From assembly GCA_023525715.1 (NCBI GenBank), contig CM042012.1:55548705-55612704 (forward strand): a stretch of DNA of 64,000 nt, in the 5' to 3' direction. Every line of letters starts with the position of its first letter. The first letter of the stretch is position 1. A program made the translations under genes and the position numbers. This document shows, piece after piece, positions 53,736 to 64,000 of this stretch. This stretch comes from Cichorium intybus. Lineage: Eukaryota; Streptophyta; Magnoliopsida; Asterales; Asteraceae. Under the pieces are notes generated by a model, which saw nothing but the letters and a program-made list of their open reading frames with translations, was not told where the DNA came from and made no database searches.

Positions 53736-56700
53736 GTTCCAGCGTGGAACTATAAATCACTTCCTTATGAAATACTCACATGTTAAATGTGGAGTAACGG
53801 GTGATGAACCCAGGAATAGAGAAAAAGAACCAGCAATACCTTGAGCATTCCAGCAGATTGTGGAAGAAGCTCGTGAGGAGGCTGATATGATCTTCAATAT
53901 AATTGTTCTGAATATAACTCGTGTATGTTATATTTGATCCAAGAAGCTATGCTTTGGATCGGTGACACTGATGTCTTGATTGGATATTTCATCAACGATT
54001 ATGGATGAAATTTTGGAAGTAGCTATAGCAGATAGCAAACATGTTCTAGATATTGAACACCTGGAAGGTAGTTTGCCTAGGATTTACGGGACCATTTTTC
54101 CCTAAAAATCTGAAGCCGATAACTACCAGTGAATCTGAAGCAATTGTGCTTATGAATTGGTTAGCAACGAAGTATGCTAACATGAATTGCAGAAACAAGA
54201 ACATTATGGTTCTTAAATCAGAAATGAAATGGACGAAAATCCATGGTAAATGACCGTTGTTGAGAATACCAGTTATTTTCCTTTGCTTAAACTCGGAAAA
54301 GAGTTAGTAAAGGAATGATGTTGTAGATGGCATACGTGGTATTGGCCAAGTTAAATAAAGCAGTGATAGTAGTGTACTACTTTAAATAAATTCTCGGATG
54401 TTTCTTTTGAAAAGAACTTCCAGGATTTCTGCCAGATTGGCGAGAAGAGCTTATTGATAAAACTGATTTTAGGAGCCGTTTTGGTAGACGGGCTCTGTAC
54501 TGATTTGCATCTGTAAAGACGGCAGAGTTGGAAAACAACTAGAAGAGAACATGGTATTGGGGTCTCTTATGACCGTATGTGTCATCGTATGGAGCCCTAT
54601 CTTGTTTGAAAAGAAGAAAGACAAGTCGATGCATATGTGCATTGACTAATGAGAATCTGATATTCTCGAAACCAGATTGAAAATGAAGTACATTTGTATC
54701 AGATATTGGAGTTACTTCACTGAGTTAAGTGATATGTAAAATTCTCCAAGTATGAAAATTTGGCTAAAAGAAGTTTCATATTCTTTGGGCATGTTATTGA
54801 TGCCGAAAATGTTAAACTGGATCCAGTAGAAATGATACTGTGACAAAACAGAAACCGCCTGAGGAATCTGACTGAAATTTGTAGTTCCTTGGATTGGCAG
54901 GTTATTATAGGAGAGTTGTAGAAAACTGCTCCTTGATTTCCGTCTAGTTGACCAGAGTTGACTAGAAAAAGTGAAAAGTCTGAGTGGTAGAAAGACCACA
55001 AGTATATTCTTAAAGGTTGAAATAAACCTTGTGTGAAGCTCTGGTGTTAGCATTATCGCTAAGCGGAGAAGATAAATTGTTTTACAGAAATGTATCCAGA
55101 GTTGATTTTGGATACATGATATTGCAGTAGCAATTATGACTTTGACATTTAAGCTTTGGAGACACTACTGATGTGGTGTAAAGCTTACTGTTTATATGGA
55201 TCATATAAGTTTGAAGTACTTAATTGAAAAAAAAAAGCTAAACATGAGATAGCAAAGATAGATGGGTTACTTAAAGATTTCGGTTATGAAATCTTGTACC
55301 ATCTAGGAAAGGCGGATGTGATTATAGATGCCTTGAATTAGAAAGAGTATCTTTTGAAAGATACAACCACATGCGTGAGTGTGGCGAATTGATTACCTGA
55401 GTTGATTCGGGTAGCACAAGAAGAAGTGTGCAAGTCTGAAAACGTGAAAAGTGAATGAATGATTAGCTATTGAAAGAAGCTAGTTGGAAACTCACGGCGG
55501 TTTAAAATCCTTGGTGGTTGTGTATGTGAGTTCCAAAGCAAAGTAAAATATGAAATTTACCCTTAAAAGATGTATGTTGGGGTAGATATGTAAAATGCCC
55601 GGGACAGTACCAAACTGTGTAGGATGATATAACCTATGTATTGGTGGCCGGGGCTAAAGAAAGATATTGAAAGATACGTGAAAAGTGTTTGACTAGCGTG
55701 TAACTCTAGTCAAATCATTAGAAGCAAACGGAAAATTTAGCCGTTGTCGATCCCAAAGAAGAAATGGGACGAAAATATTATAGACTTTGTAATAAAGTCT
55801 TTGCAAGTACCGCATGGGTATGACACCATATGGGTAATTGCAGGTTGATTGATGAAATCAGTGTAGATTTATACTGACTAAGGAAGAAATTAAGATCAAA
55901 AAGTAGTGAAAAAACTACATAGAAAGATAAATATGTCGACATGCGCTGCAGGTGTCGACTGTTTCGGGTTGAGACACTAGAAGTATTTGCTGAATTTAGC
56001 ATTAATTCCTAGAATTGATAGTTCAAAAGTACTAGTAAGTACTGTATAGGAATTGCAGAAATGATAGACGAGGCGAGAAAATGATGCAAACTCTAGAAGA
56101 TGTGCTTGAAAATTACACAGCAGACCCTAGTAGAAGATGAGAAGATCGCCTATCTTTGGTAGAACCCGTAGATAATAATAGTTTTAGTACCAGCATTTAG
56201 ATGACTCGTATAAAGCATAGTATAGAATACCGTATTATCCTTCGATTTATAGGATTGAAGATGTGGAACAGCCGTTGACTAGATCCTAGACGATGATACA
56301 AGTTAAAAAGAAGACTTGATAAATACGAGAAAATTGAAAAAATGGCTAAGAAGCAGTAACGGTAGTACATGAACCATAGAGTAAAACCGTTGCAATTCCA
56401 GATGAGAAATGTCGGGGTAATCAAAAGATCCCTTGGAAAGACTAAAAATCTGTTTGGGACAAAAAGAAGGTTAAGTCCTCATTTATTGGACCTTTCCATA
56501 TGTTCCACAGAGTAAGAATTTTGGTGTACTGAACGAAGTTTTGTGATGAACTTCAAGATAATTGTAATGTTTTCTATGGGTCTCATGGTTCTGAGAACAT
56601 AGATTGATAAATTCTAACGAATCCCTCATGTTGAAATGAGGAAGATAAGTGATTAAGGTGCCCGGGACAACCGGAGGAGTGATATGCGAGTGGTGATATA

Positions 56701-56853
56701 ACCACGAGATAAGAAGACTAGTATGGTTAAGTGCTTAGGCAATACCATAAAGGTTTCCATATGATATGAGAAACCGGAATTGTAACGAGAAAGAAATACC
56801 CTCGCTTGATAGTATGATTTCGGGGACGAAATCTTTTGAAGGAGGGGAGAATT
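53736..56853 (+). pseudogene. decayed gypsy pol of the outer element
   Basis: Many stops and frame changes, but domains read in gypsy order. Reverse transcriptase: PILFEKKKDKSMHMCID at 54596-54646, ended by two stops, then FGHVIDAENVKLDP near 54785. RNase H end: FGYEILYHLGKADVIIDAL near 55279. Integrase: PKKKWDENIIDFV near 55753 and QVPHGYDTIWVI near 55804. The C-terminal part has the position of a chromodomain but is too damaged to confirm. It ends at the GGGGACGAAATC signal and purine tract (56822-56853). Gag and protease are not readable. It cannot encode active proteins. Confidence 0.85.
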
Positions 56854-59345
56854 TGTAACGCCAAGACACTCTTTTTATGTAATAATAATAAAAAGGGTAA
56901 AATGGTCATTTTACCTTGGAAGGGTAAATTGGTCTTTTGGACATAAAAGAATTTAGTTTGAAATAATATTTTGAGTTTTGGACTTAAAATGTTATAAAAA
57001 CTGATTTTTGGTCATTTTACCACGAAAGGGTAATTTAGTCATTTGACCATGTGAAGGACCAATTGTGTAAAAATATTGCTCCTTGTGGCAAAAGTATAAG
57101 AAATGAAAGTTTTATTGTGATAAAACTTGATATTGGTGCCAAAAGTTCAAGAAATGGAACTTAGGGACTAAATTTGTAAAAATTGGAAGTATATATAGAA
57201 GAGTTGACTCTCTTCTTTGACTGATCATTGTGCAGCAACGGGAGAGGCATTGAAGGTGCGATTTCTGCAGGAGATCATGAAATTGAAGCAAGAACTTGGA
57301 ACAATTGTTGGAATGGGTGATTTCCAAGCAATTAAGGTAAGTAGATTGCTTTTTTAGACAAGTTCTTGAAGAAGTTCTTAATGTGTTTTATAGAAACTGA
57401 AATTTGTAAATTTCAGTTATGATTATGTAGTTTAAATGGTTTAATACTTCCATTAAGTCATGCTAAATGGACTTAATTCAAGAAAATAGAAGTAGATTGC
57501 TATTTATGATGAATTTGAAGTTTTGGGGTTTTGGGATTAAGAACCCTAATTCTTCATATTGATTGATTTAGTTGTTTTGAATGGTTGAAAACCTTGTTTT
57601 GATATAAGGTTTTAGCCTAGAAACAAACCTCAAACGATTAAGAACAGAAATAAGGACTTAATGGGCCAAAACTGCGTGCTACAGTGCATAAATCGCGGCT
57701 GGACAGGAGACCTGCGCAGGCGCCAGGCGCGGTGTGCCCAGGCGCAGTGCGCCCTGTCCTAGGCGCAGTGCGCCTCCGAGCAGGGGCCAGGCAGGGAATC
57801 AAAAACGCTAACTTTTGTTTGGCTTGTCCGATTTAGCTCAAACTTGAACCGTAGCCTCGTTATGGTCTGAAAAGTTTGGGAAAATTTTTATATTGAGTTT
57901 TTGACCCCTCGGGGGCACTGTAGATCGATGCGAATGCCTCGATGAATAGTGAAATTCATAAAAAGATAGTAAACGGAAAGTCTATTATCTAGACATTAAT
58001 TGTATTGATATAATATTGGACTCTTACGTATTAGAGTCAATTTAGATGATTATTAACATATTATCATTTGGTATATAAATAAATATATAGGTATGGGACA
58101 AAATGGTTGTGGTGCACGCAAAGGCAAGAAACAACCGGGATTTAAACGCAGCTAGTATCCAGGTGAGTAATCTCACTGATATCATATATGATATATGATG
58201 ATTGAACTGTTACAGGTTGAAACAGCTTCGAGGGACGAAAATGACAAGTATGAAGATATATGTAAAAGACAATACCAGATAAGCCGTGAGTCATTGCGAT
58301 GACAAGAACGGAGCTGTGAGTCAATACATATATATATACACTATGACATGACAATACCAGATAAGCCGTGAGTCTACTATAGACAAGAACGGAGCTGTGA
58401 GTCAGTCAATTTTAAATGGTGCGACAATACCAGATAAGCCGTGAGTCTGTAATAGACAAGAACGGAGCTGTGTGTCAAACCTATATAGACAAGACCGGAT
58501 AAGCCGTGAGTCATTGCGATGACAAGAACGGAGCCGTGAGTCTAGGCAACAACGGGCTAACCCGTGAGCCAAGGCAACAGCGGGCTAACCCGTGAGCCAT
58601 AATTGATCGTGAAAGAAACTGTTAATAGATGGTGCGGCCACTTGTGGCTATGATATTGGATGCTATATCCAACTGGTGCGGCCTATACGGCTATGATAAT
58701 ATTACAGGTACATGGTGCGGCCTTTTGGCTATGATATCGGGTTATTGAACCCAGCTGGTACGGCCTGCGGGCAATGATATATATACTGAAAATGACATGA
58801 TACGGCTGATATAGCCATGACATATGATACAGTCCATTGTGACTAAGAAACATGGGACAGAATTGGTTAGACATGAGTATATGTGCAAATAACTGATGTG
58901 ACTTGTTAATTACAGGTTATTGTGATTCAGCCGGTAAGGCTACAGATTAGGATGTGAAATCCTAGAAGATATTTGGTCAGCCAGTAAGGCTAGGAGTTTG
59001 GATTTGATATCCAGACAAATACATGATTGTGTTTTTATGCGTGTTATTTGCAGATACGATTACTCACTGAGCTTTGTAGCTCATACCGTTTGTTAAATGT
59101 CCCTGCAGGTTAGCATGATCCTGATAAGGGAATAGATGGAGTCCGTGACTCGAGAAGTAGGACTCTTAGATGCTGTCAGTAGCAGCCCGGCTTCAAAGGA
59201 GACTACGGTATTTTATACTCTCCTTGATACGCTTGTACCCGTTTTTATTAAAATATACCCCTTTGTTATGGTTTTAAGTACTGAAACCTTTGTTAAAAAT
59301 AAAAAAAAATTCAGGGGTGTTTTGTTTTAAAAGCCGGGTGTTACA
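56854..59345 (+). repeat. 3' LTR of the outer gypsy element (2492 bp)
   Basis: About 18 substitutions by eye against the 5' LTR, plus loss of about one CpG-palindrome unit at 57730. TATA box at 57190-57197. Confidence 0.94.
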
Positions 59346-60610
59346 CAAGCCTTATCCTTGTTTTATCTCTCTTCAAATTCAAGCCTCTTCAGATCACGAT
59401 TTTATCTCGATTTAGCGCCGCATAGCGATATTATCCGCGTTGCGAGTTGCTCTTTTGTCCTTATCTTCGTTTTTCTTCTCCAACTTCACCAATTTCACAC
59501 TTAGAACCCTGCATTTTCACTAAAAGTACACACAAGACACTTGGCACTAAAAAAGAATGATATTAGTCTTTTTATAATGATAAAACAACTAAAACTCAGT
59601 CCATTACTGCGTAAAATGTGTAACATTAAAGAGCGTTATCAAACACTCTACACTTGTACTTTGCGTGTCCCCAAGCAAATAGAGCTTTCAAGAACTTATA
59701 ACTAAGACTCAAACTTTTTTGAAAATCCTCAGTTGCAAATTTTATTACTATCTAATAAGTTACCTAAAAATAATTTTTCAAAAAATGACCAAAATACCAT
59801 TGGGAATCACGACTTTCTAAATAACTCTTGATTACAAACTTTCAGTTTACAACTAACTCGTTCAAATTCTAAAGGTCGTTAAGGAAAATTTCATGAATTT
59901 CTGTGATGTCCGTGTAGCGGGTTGTCAACAACATTATCACTAACCAGTTGATATTAGGAAATGAGGTGAGGGAAAGTACCATTTTGATGTTTACTGACCC
60001 GAACAGCACAGGTCGTTAAAATAGATTATCTCCCTAAAATTCATGATAAACTTTTACAAATATAAGTCATGATCGGAAGATAAATTATCTCCCTAGATGG
60101 TATAGTTATATCATGTTATTTAAGGGAGAGTATGTATTGAGTTTAGTAACATCTTTGTAGAGTGTATTGTAAGAGTTTAATTATCCTATGTTTGTTTTGG
60201 ATTGATTATTTACACATATTAACTTATTTAGTTATCCAACTTAAGTGTTAGATTTCTTTTGTACGTTGGAACTAGTTGACTCTGATTGTTCCCTATTGCA
60301 ACCAGAGCGTGCATTACTCGATCTTTCAGATGTACCAAATATAGATATAACATGTTCGTATTTGTCTGAAATTCTTTCTTATACTTGTAATCAATCTTCC
60401 AGAAATAAGTTAGTTGTTGCTTTTAGTAAGTAATGCTATGATCACTGTCATTTGCTTTTTTTAAGAAGTCCTTAGTTTTTTTATGGCCCGATCCATTTCA
60501 AAATTTTCAATTCATTGTTACAGGTTGATGGATTTTTAGATGTGGATACAAAGTTTATTGGACGTAATGCAGAAAAAATTTCATGCATTTATCTTAGTCT
60601 TCTTATTGGT
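59346..60610. other. flank right of the outer element; possible gene fragment
   Basis: It starts CAAGCCTTATCCTTG. The plus frame at 60245-60433 (62 codons, contains LQPERALLDLSDVPNIDI) and the stretch 60523-60620 (VDGFLDVDTKFIGRNAEKIS) look more exon-like than their surroundings and are separated by an intron-like gap ending TTGTTACAG. The phases do not join, and I recognise no family, so at best a broken fragment. Confidence 0.3.
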
Positions 60611-60811
60611 ATTAAAAGTAGGAGTGTTCATGGTGCGGTGCGGTGCGGTTTAAAGGCAAAACCGCAGATCGCACCACATATGTTGTTTGAGTTTATTGGA
60701 AACCGCAGACCGCATCAGCACCCGACTCCACAAAGGTCCTAAACCGCATTATGCAGTGCGGTTTGATGCGGGCGGTTTGAGCGGTTTGTGTGGTTTAATA
60801 CGGTAATTCTG

Positions 60812-60893
<82 letters not shown>

Positions 60894-61067
60894 CGGTGCG
60901 GTTTGAACCGGGTTTGGTGACTATAAACCGCAAACCGCACCGCATAATGCGGTTTACCAAAATTACGAACCGCAAACCACACCGCGGAGTATCAAAACCG
61001 CATTATGCGATGCGGTGTGGGCGGTTTATACGGTTTGTGCGGTTTAGTGCACAACCCTAATTAAAAT
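60611..61067. mobile_element. hAT-like MITE rich in GCGGTTT, with internal (TA)n
   Basis: The body is 60619-61059 (441 bp). Ends TAGGAGTGTTCA and TAGGGTTGTGCA are inverted. The 8-bp flanks ATTAAAAG (60611) and ATTAAAAT (61060) differ only at the last base. The inside is built from GCGGTTTG/AACCGCA words and a 74-bp TA run (60817-60890). ORFs of 75-90 codons across it come from these repeats. Confidence 0.8.
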
Positions 61068-61079
61068 AACAATAACATG

Positions 61080-62300
61080 AGTTAGAAAGTGACTTATGAG
61101 AAGTTTGATAGAAAAATCATCAAGTTGGAAAGTAAAAACTCCATCAAGTGGTGGAAGATCTACACTTATAAAATAAGTTATTGGATGCTTGGGGATATAA
61201 AGTTTTTCGATGTTTAAAGCTCGTGTTTCGGATTTGGATGATCTTGAAAGATTAAGGGTGACATTAATAGTCTTGTGAATCATGACTTCGAATATGGATT
61301 TTAATATGGTGAAAAAGGTAGTTAATAGGATGAAAAAATGGAATAATAAATGACATCGAGTTTTTGTTTTTTCTAGCCGGATTTTGAGGTTATATGTGTT
61401 GGAGGTTCAATAAGGAGCCAAAAGTAGGTTTTATCTTGCGTAGATGCTTCTTGGATTTGGTCTTGGAGGCATGGTATCTATCATGGACATGAGAAGGCTA
61501 AAATGGAGTTTGTTGAATAATGAATAGTCACCAATAAGTGGTTTTGAATGTGTACGTGGACTTTACTAGATAGGGGTTACTTCATTGTTCCATCTATACG
61601 ATATTGACTTTGATTGCGATTTGGTTACCAATGAAAGGAAAACTAGATGGAAAATGTGTTTCAGGTAGAGTCAAAATTGTAAAAATTATTTGACGGTAGC
61701 TTGGTGGTTGAATGAGGTTAAAAGATTAATCATGGATTAGTCGGTGATTATTTGAAGATCCTAAATTATAAATGAATTTATTTAAAAATAGATTAATATA
61801 ACAAAATAGCAAAGTATAATTCATTTTATTTTTATATACACATCAAAGATATATATATTTGTGTATTTTCAATATTTAATTTTGATTTTTTTCAGTTTTC
61901 TTGACTTGTTAAACCAATATTAAATAAAATAAAAAATAATAATAAAATAAAAAATGACCCCAAGGCTGATTAATCAACTGTCAAAAACCGTCAATGCCGA
62001 TATTTAACCAAACCGTCAAACATGACTAATTTAGTCTAATCGTAATCAATTACAAACGCTAAACGATTTATCGTTGACTAGCCAGCTGCCAAACCAATTT
62101 TTGTAACACTAATTAAAGTAAACATTCTTAGAGGGATTGGTGGAGATAGATTGCCTACTCGCTAAGTCGCTAATCTTGAATCATTGGCCTATAGATATGA
62201 TGTTTTTGGTCACCTTAGACATATTCTTTTAGGTTAAGATCTTCAAGTAAAAAGCGGTACTTTGTGCTGGTTCTCACTACTCTATGGATCATTTGACTAT
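61080..62300 (+). pseudogene. decayed LINE (non-LTR) reverse transcriptase remnant
   Basis: With stops, the plus strand at 61114-61260 reads SSWKVKTPSSGGRSTLIK, then CLG and SMFKARVSDLDDLERLR. This matches the region after the catalytic core of plant L1-type reverse transcriptases (S-WK--LS-GGR-TLIK-VL--L). Near 62120-62170, RGIGGDRLPTR matches the start of the zinc-binding zf-RVT domain (normally WR---DRLPT). The frame is broken throughout, and the core, endonuclease and poly-A end are not seen. Confidence 0.65.
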
Positions 62301-63340
62301 GTGGGAACTATATGACATTCATTATTTGATTTTGCTATTGTCATATCTTATTCTCGGATTTCTAATAAACTTAAAAGCTAAGAAATTTTGATAAACCGAC
62401 TCAAGAATCATGTTTTAAAATCCAAATCTATATAAAAAAATTTACCGCTAACTTATTGCTAGTATGGTTTTGATAACATTCATTTGACCTTTAAAAATAA
62501 TATTAAAAAAATCAAAATCAATATTAGATGAATGTGTGATTATAACCAGAGATATTAGTTACTTGTAAATTTATTTGTAAAAATCCTATTTTGTAACAAC
62601 ATAACTATCTTTTACAAAATTTTAAAACCATAATCATTTCAGCTTTGTAGAATAAAAGGAAAAAAATCGTATTTGCATATAGTTTTAATGTTTTATTAAT
62701 TCTTATAAATTAAATAACAATCAAATATCTACATGTTAACCTTGACTCTAATAACATCAAAGGGTGACGTTTCTGGATTCCAAGTTATAACAATTAATTT
62801 TTATAAATCAAATTTTTTGTATTTAAGCGGTCCCATAAAGAAATCAAGAAACATAATTAGTGGGAATCCATTTGTTTCTACCGAGTACCAACGACGTCGT
62901 AATCGGTCCGCCCAAACGGACGTAGCCCCACACGTTTAAAAACGGGTCCCACATGCCGGGAGAAAATAACAATTTTGCAAAATTGGCCGTTGATGACGGA
63001 CAAAAGCTTAAATCAAATTCAAGCCTAAAACAAAACTCCAATCAATCTAGACCGTTGGATTAACCGTGAAACAAGGGCTGCCATTGATTTCCCTCCTCAC
63101 GGGGAGGATTACAAGTTTAAACGATTTATGAAAATTGAAACCTTTCATTTAGATGCCGTTAAGTTTTATTTTTTGCAATAAAACATGCCCTCTCTTTTTA
63201 TATTTGTTGTTATGCATATTGTTACCTATGTGTATATGCACAACCAATGAAGCTGATATTAATTCATATATGAATAACACATGTACTCAATTTTTATAAC
63301 AAGTTTTCATCATTCACTAATTGATCATTAAAATATAATA
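62301..63340. other. AT-rich DNA, no gene seen
   Basis: A more GC-rich part at 62880-63110 (CGACGACGTCGTAATC, CCTCACGGGGAGG) interrupts AT-rich sequence. It could be a promoter-like region near a gene beyond the window, but no start or frame supports this. Confidence 0.35.
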
Positions 63341-63790
63341 TTCGATATTTATGATCCCGAAATATTAATATTTAACATGTTTATGATACTTACTTTGTTA
63401 TGATCCAAAAATCTTATGATTTAAAAAGTTATGATCATTAATCGTTTATTATTTATGATTCAAAATTATATTATTTAAAAAAAATATTATGATCAAAACT
63501 TGATTTTATTGAATATGTTATGATCAATATTATTTATGATTCAAAATGATATAACCTGTTATGATCCAGAATGATATGATCAAAAATTTTATGATCCAAA
63601 TAATAAAAATATAATAAAAAATTAAATAAAGAATAAATATTATAAGACAAAAGATTGTTTTGTTTGACAGTGATTATGATTTAAAATGATATGATCTAAA
63701 ACTATGATCGAGAATAGTTTGATCCAAAATGTTATAATCCTCAAATATCTTATCCAAAATCATATATTCCAAAATGTTAAACATAACTAA
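63341..63790. repeat. degenerate TTATGATCCAAAAT tandem repeat
   Basis: The word TTATGATC(C)AAAA or close variants (TATGATTCAAAAT, TATGATCAAAA) recurs about twenty times with irregular spacing over 450 bp, interrupted around 63600-63660 by plain AT-rich sequence. Confidence 0.7.
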
Positions 63791-64000
63791 AACATCCACA
63801 TATTAGTATATACTCATATGATGGAATGCTTGCATCTTTTATTCGACTTCTTCAAATAAAATATTTTGAATTTAATTTATATAATTGGAAATTTGTTTAT
63901 ATTTTTGGTTTTCATGTGCATACCAAAAGAAAAAAAATTATAAAACACAAGATTAAATTTTCGTAATTTATATGTTACATCTTTTTCTCTCAAGTAAGAT
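63791..64000. other. AT-rich end of window
   Basis: No feature seen. Confidence 0.3.

Larger units (their letters stand above)
41287..59345 (+). mobile_element. outer Ty3/gypsy chromovirus-like element, interrupted by a nested element
   Basis: Direct repeats 41287-43798 and 56854-59345 are its LTRs. A tRNA-Met primer-binding site follows the first and a purine tract (GAAGGAGGGGAGAATT) precedes the second. Its own internal DNA, 43799-44387 plus 53736-56853, is about 3.7 kb and contains a heavily mutated gypsy pol. The order reverse transcriptase, RNase H, integrase is gypsy, and the closing GGGGACGAAATC with purine tract is typical of chromoviruses such as the Tekay/Del group. Flanking pentamers CAATT (41282-41286) and CAAGC (59346-59350) agree at only three bases, so the target duplication is not convincing. 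Confidence 0.88.

Overview
This is a plant nuclear window, from a eudicot with a large, repeat-filled genome. The evidence is AT-rich intergenic DNA, introns with GT/AG borders, TATA boxes, Ty1/copia and Ty3/gypsy elements primed by tRNA-Met, a plant tRNA-type SINE, MITEs, and a group III patatin-like gene. LTR style hints at Asteraceae, but that is a guess. I see no organelle, bacterial or viral segment, no rRNA or tRNA gene, and no CRISPR array.

Layout. 1-182 is the end of a hAT-type MITE. 612-11595 is a tandem block of a non-coding gypsy-like element: internal 3' end, LTR, full internal region, LTR. 11596-15560 is a plus-strand copia remnant that lost gag-pol but keeps leader hairpins and a 3' LTR. 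15561-17040 is LTR-like debris holding a complete 526-bp TRIM with target duplication. 17041-24843 is a full-length but dead minus-strand copia element, itself hit by a second copy of the hAT MITE. 25236-25493 is a SINE with a perfect 16-bp target duplication. 25.5-31 kb is the genic island, with one intact two-exon patatin-like phospholipase gene on the minus strand. 31084-32702 is a MULE-type element just upstream of that gene. 33.6-38.4 kb holds five long (TA)n arrays, a TIR-bounded element with a palindromic minisatellite, and Helitron-like AT-rich DNA. 38.9-40.6 kb looks like an old LTR.

The most notable structure is at 41287-59345. A chromovirus-like gypsy element has 2.5-kb LTRs and a pol full of stops. 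Nested inside it is a second LTR retrotransposon (44388-53730) with near-identical 3.05-kb LTRs and a perfect 5-bp target duplication (AAGTG). The inner element has no gag or pol. It carries a four-exon, apparently intact RWP-RK transcription-factor gene on the opposite strand, with introns and its own TATA box. LTR comparison by eye dates the inner insertion as younger than the outer one, as nesting requires.

The right end holds another hAT-like MITE (60619-61059), a decayed LINE reverse transcriptase, and a TTATGATC-type degenerate tandem repeat. Only two protein genes look intact: the patatin-like gene and the retrotransposon-borne RWP-RK gene. The rest of the coding signal is retroelement debris. 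Two leader RNA structures recur between elements: a 38-bp palindrome centred on GGGCCC, and hairpins that share a 22-nt loop. Both are candidate packaging or dimerisation signals.
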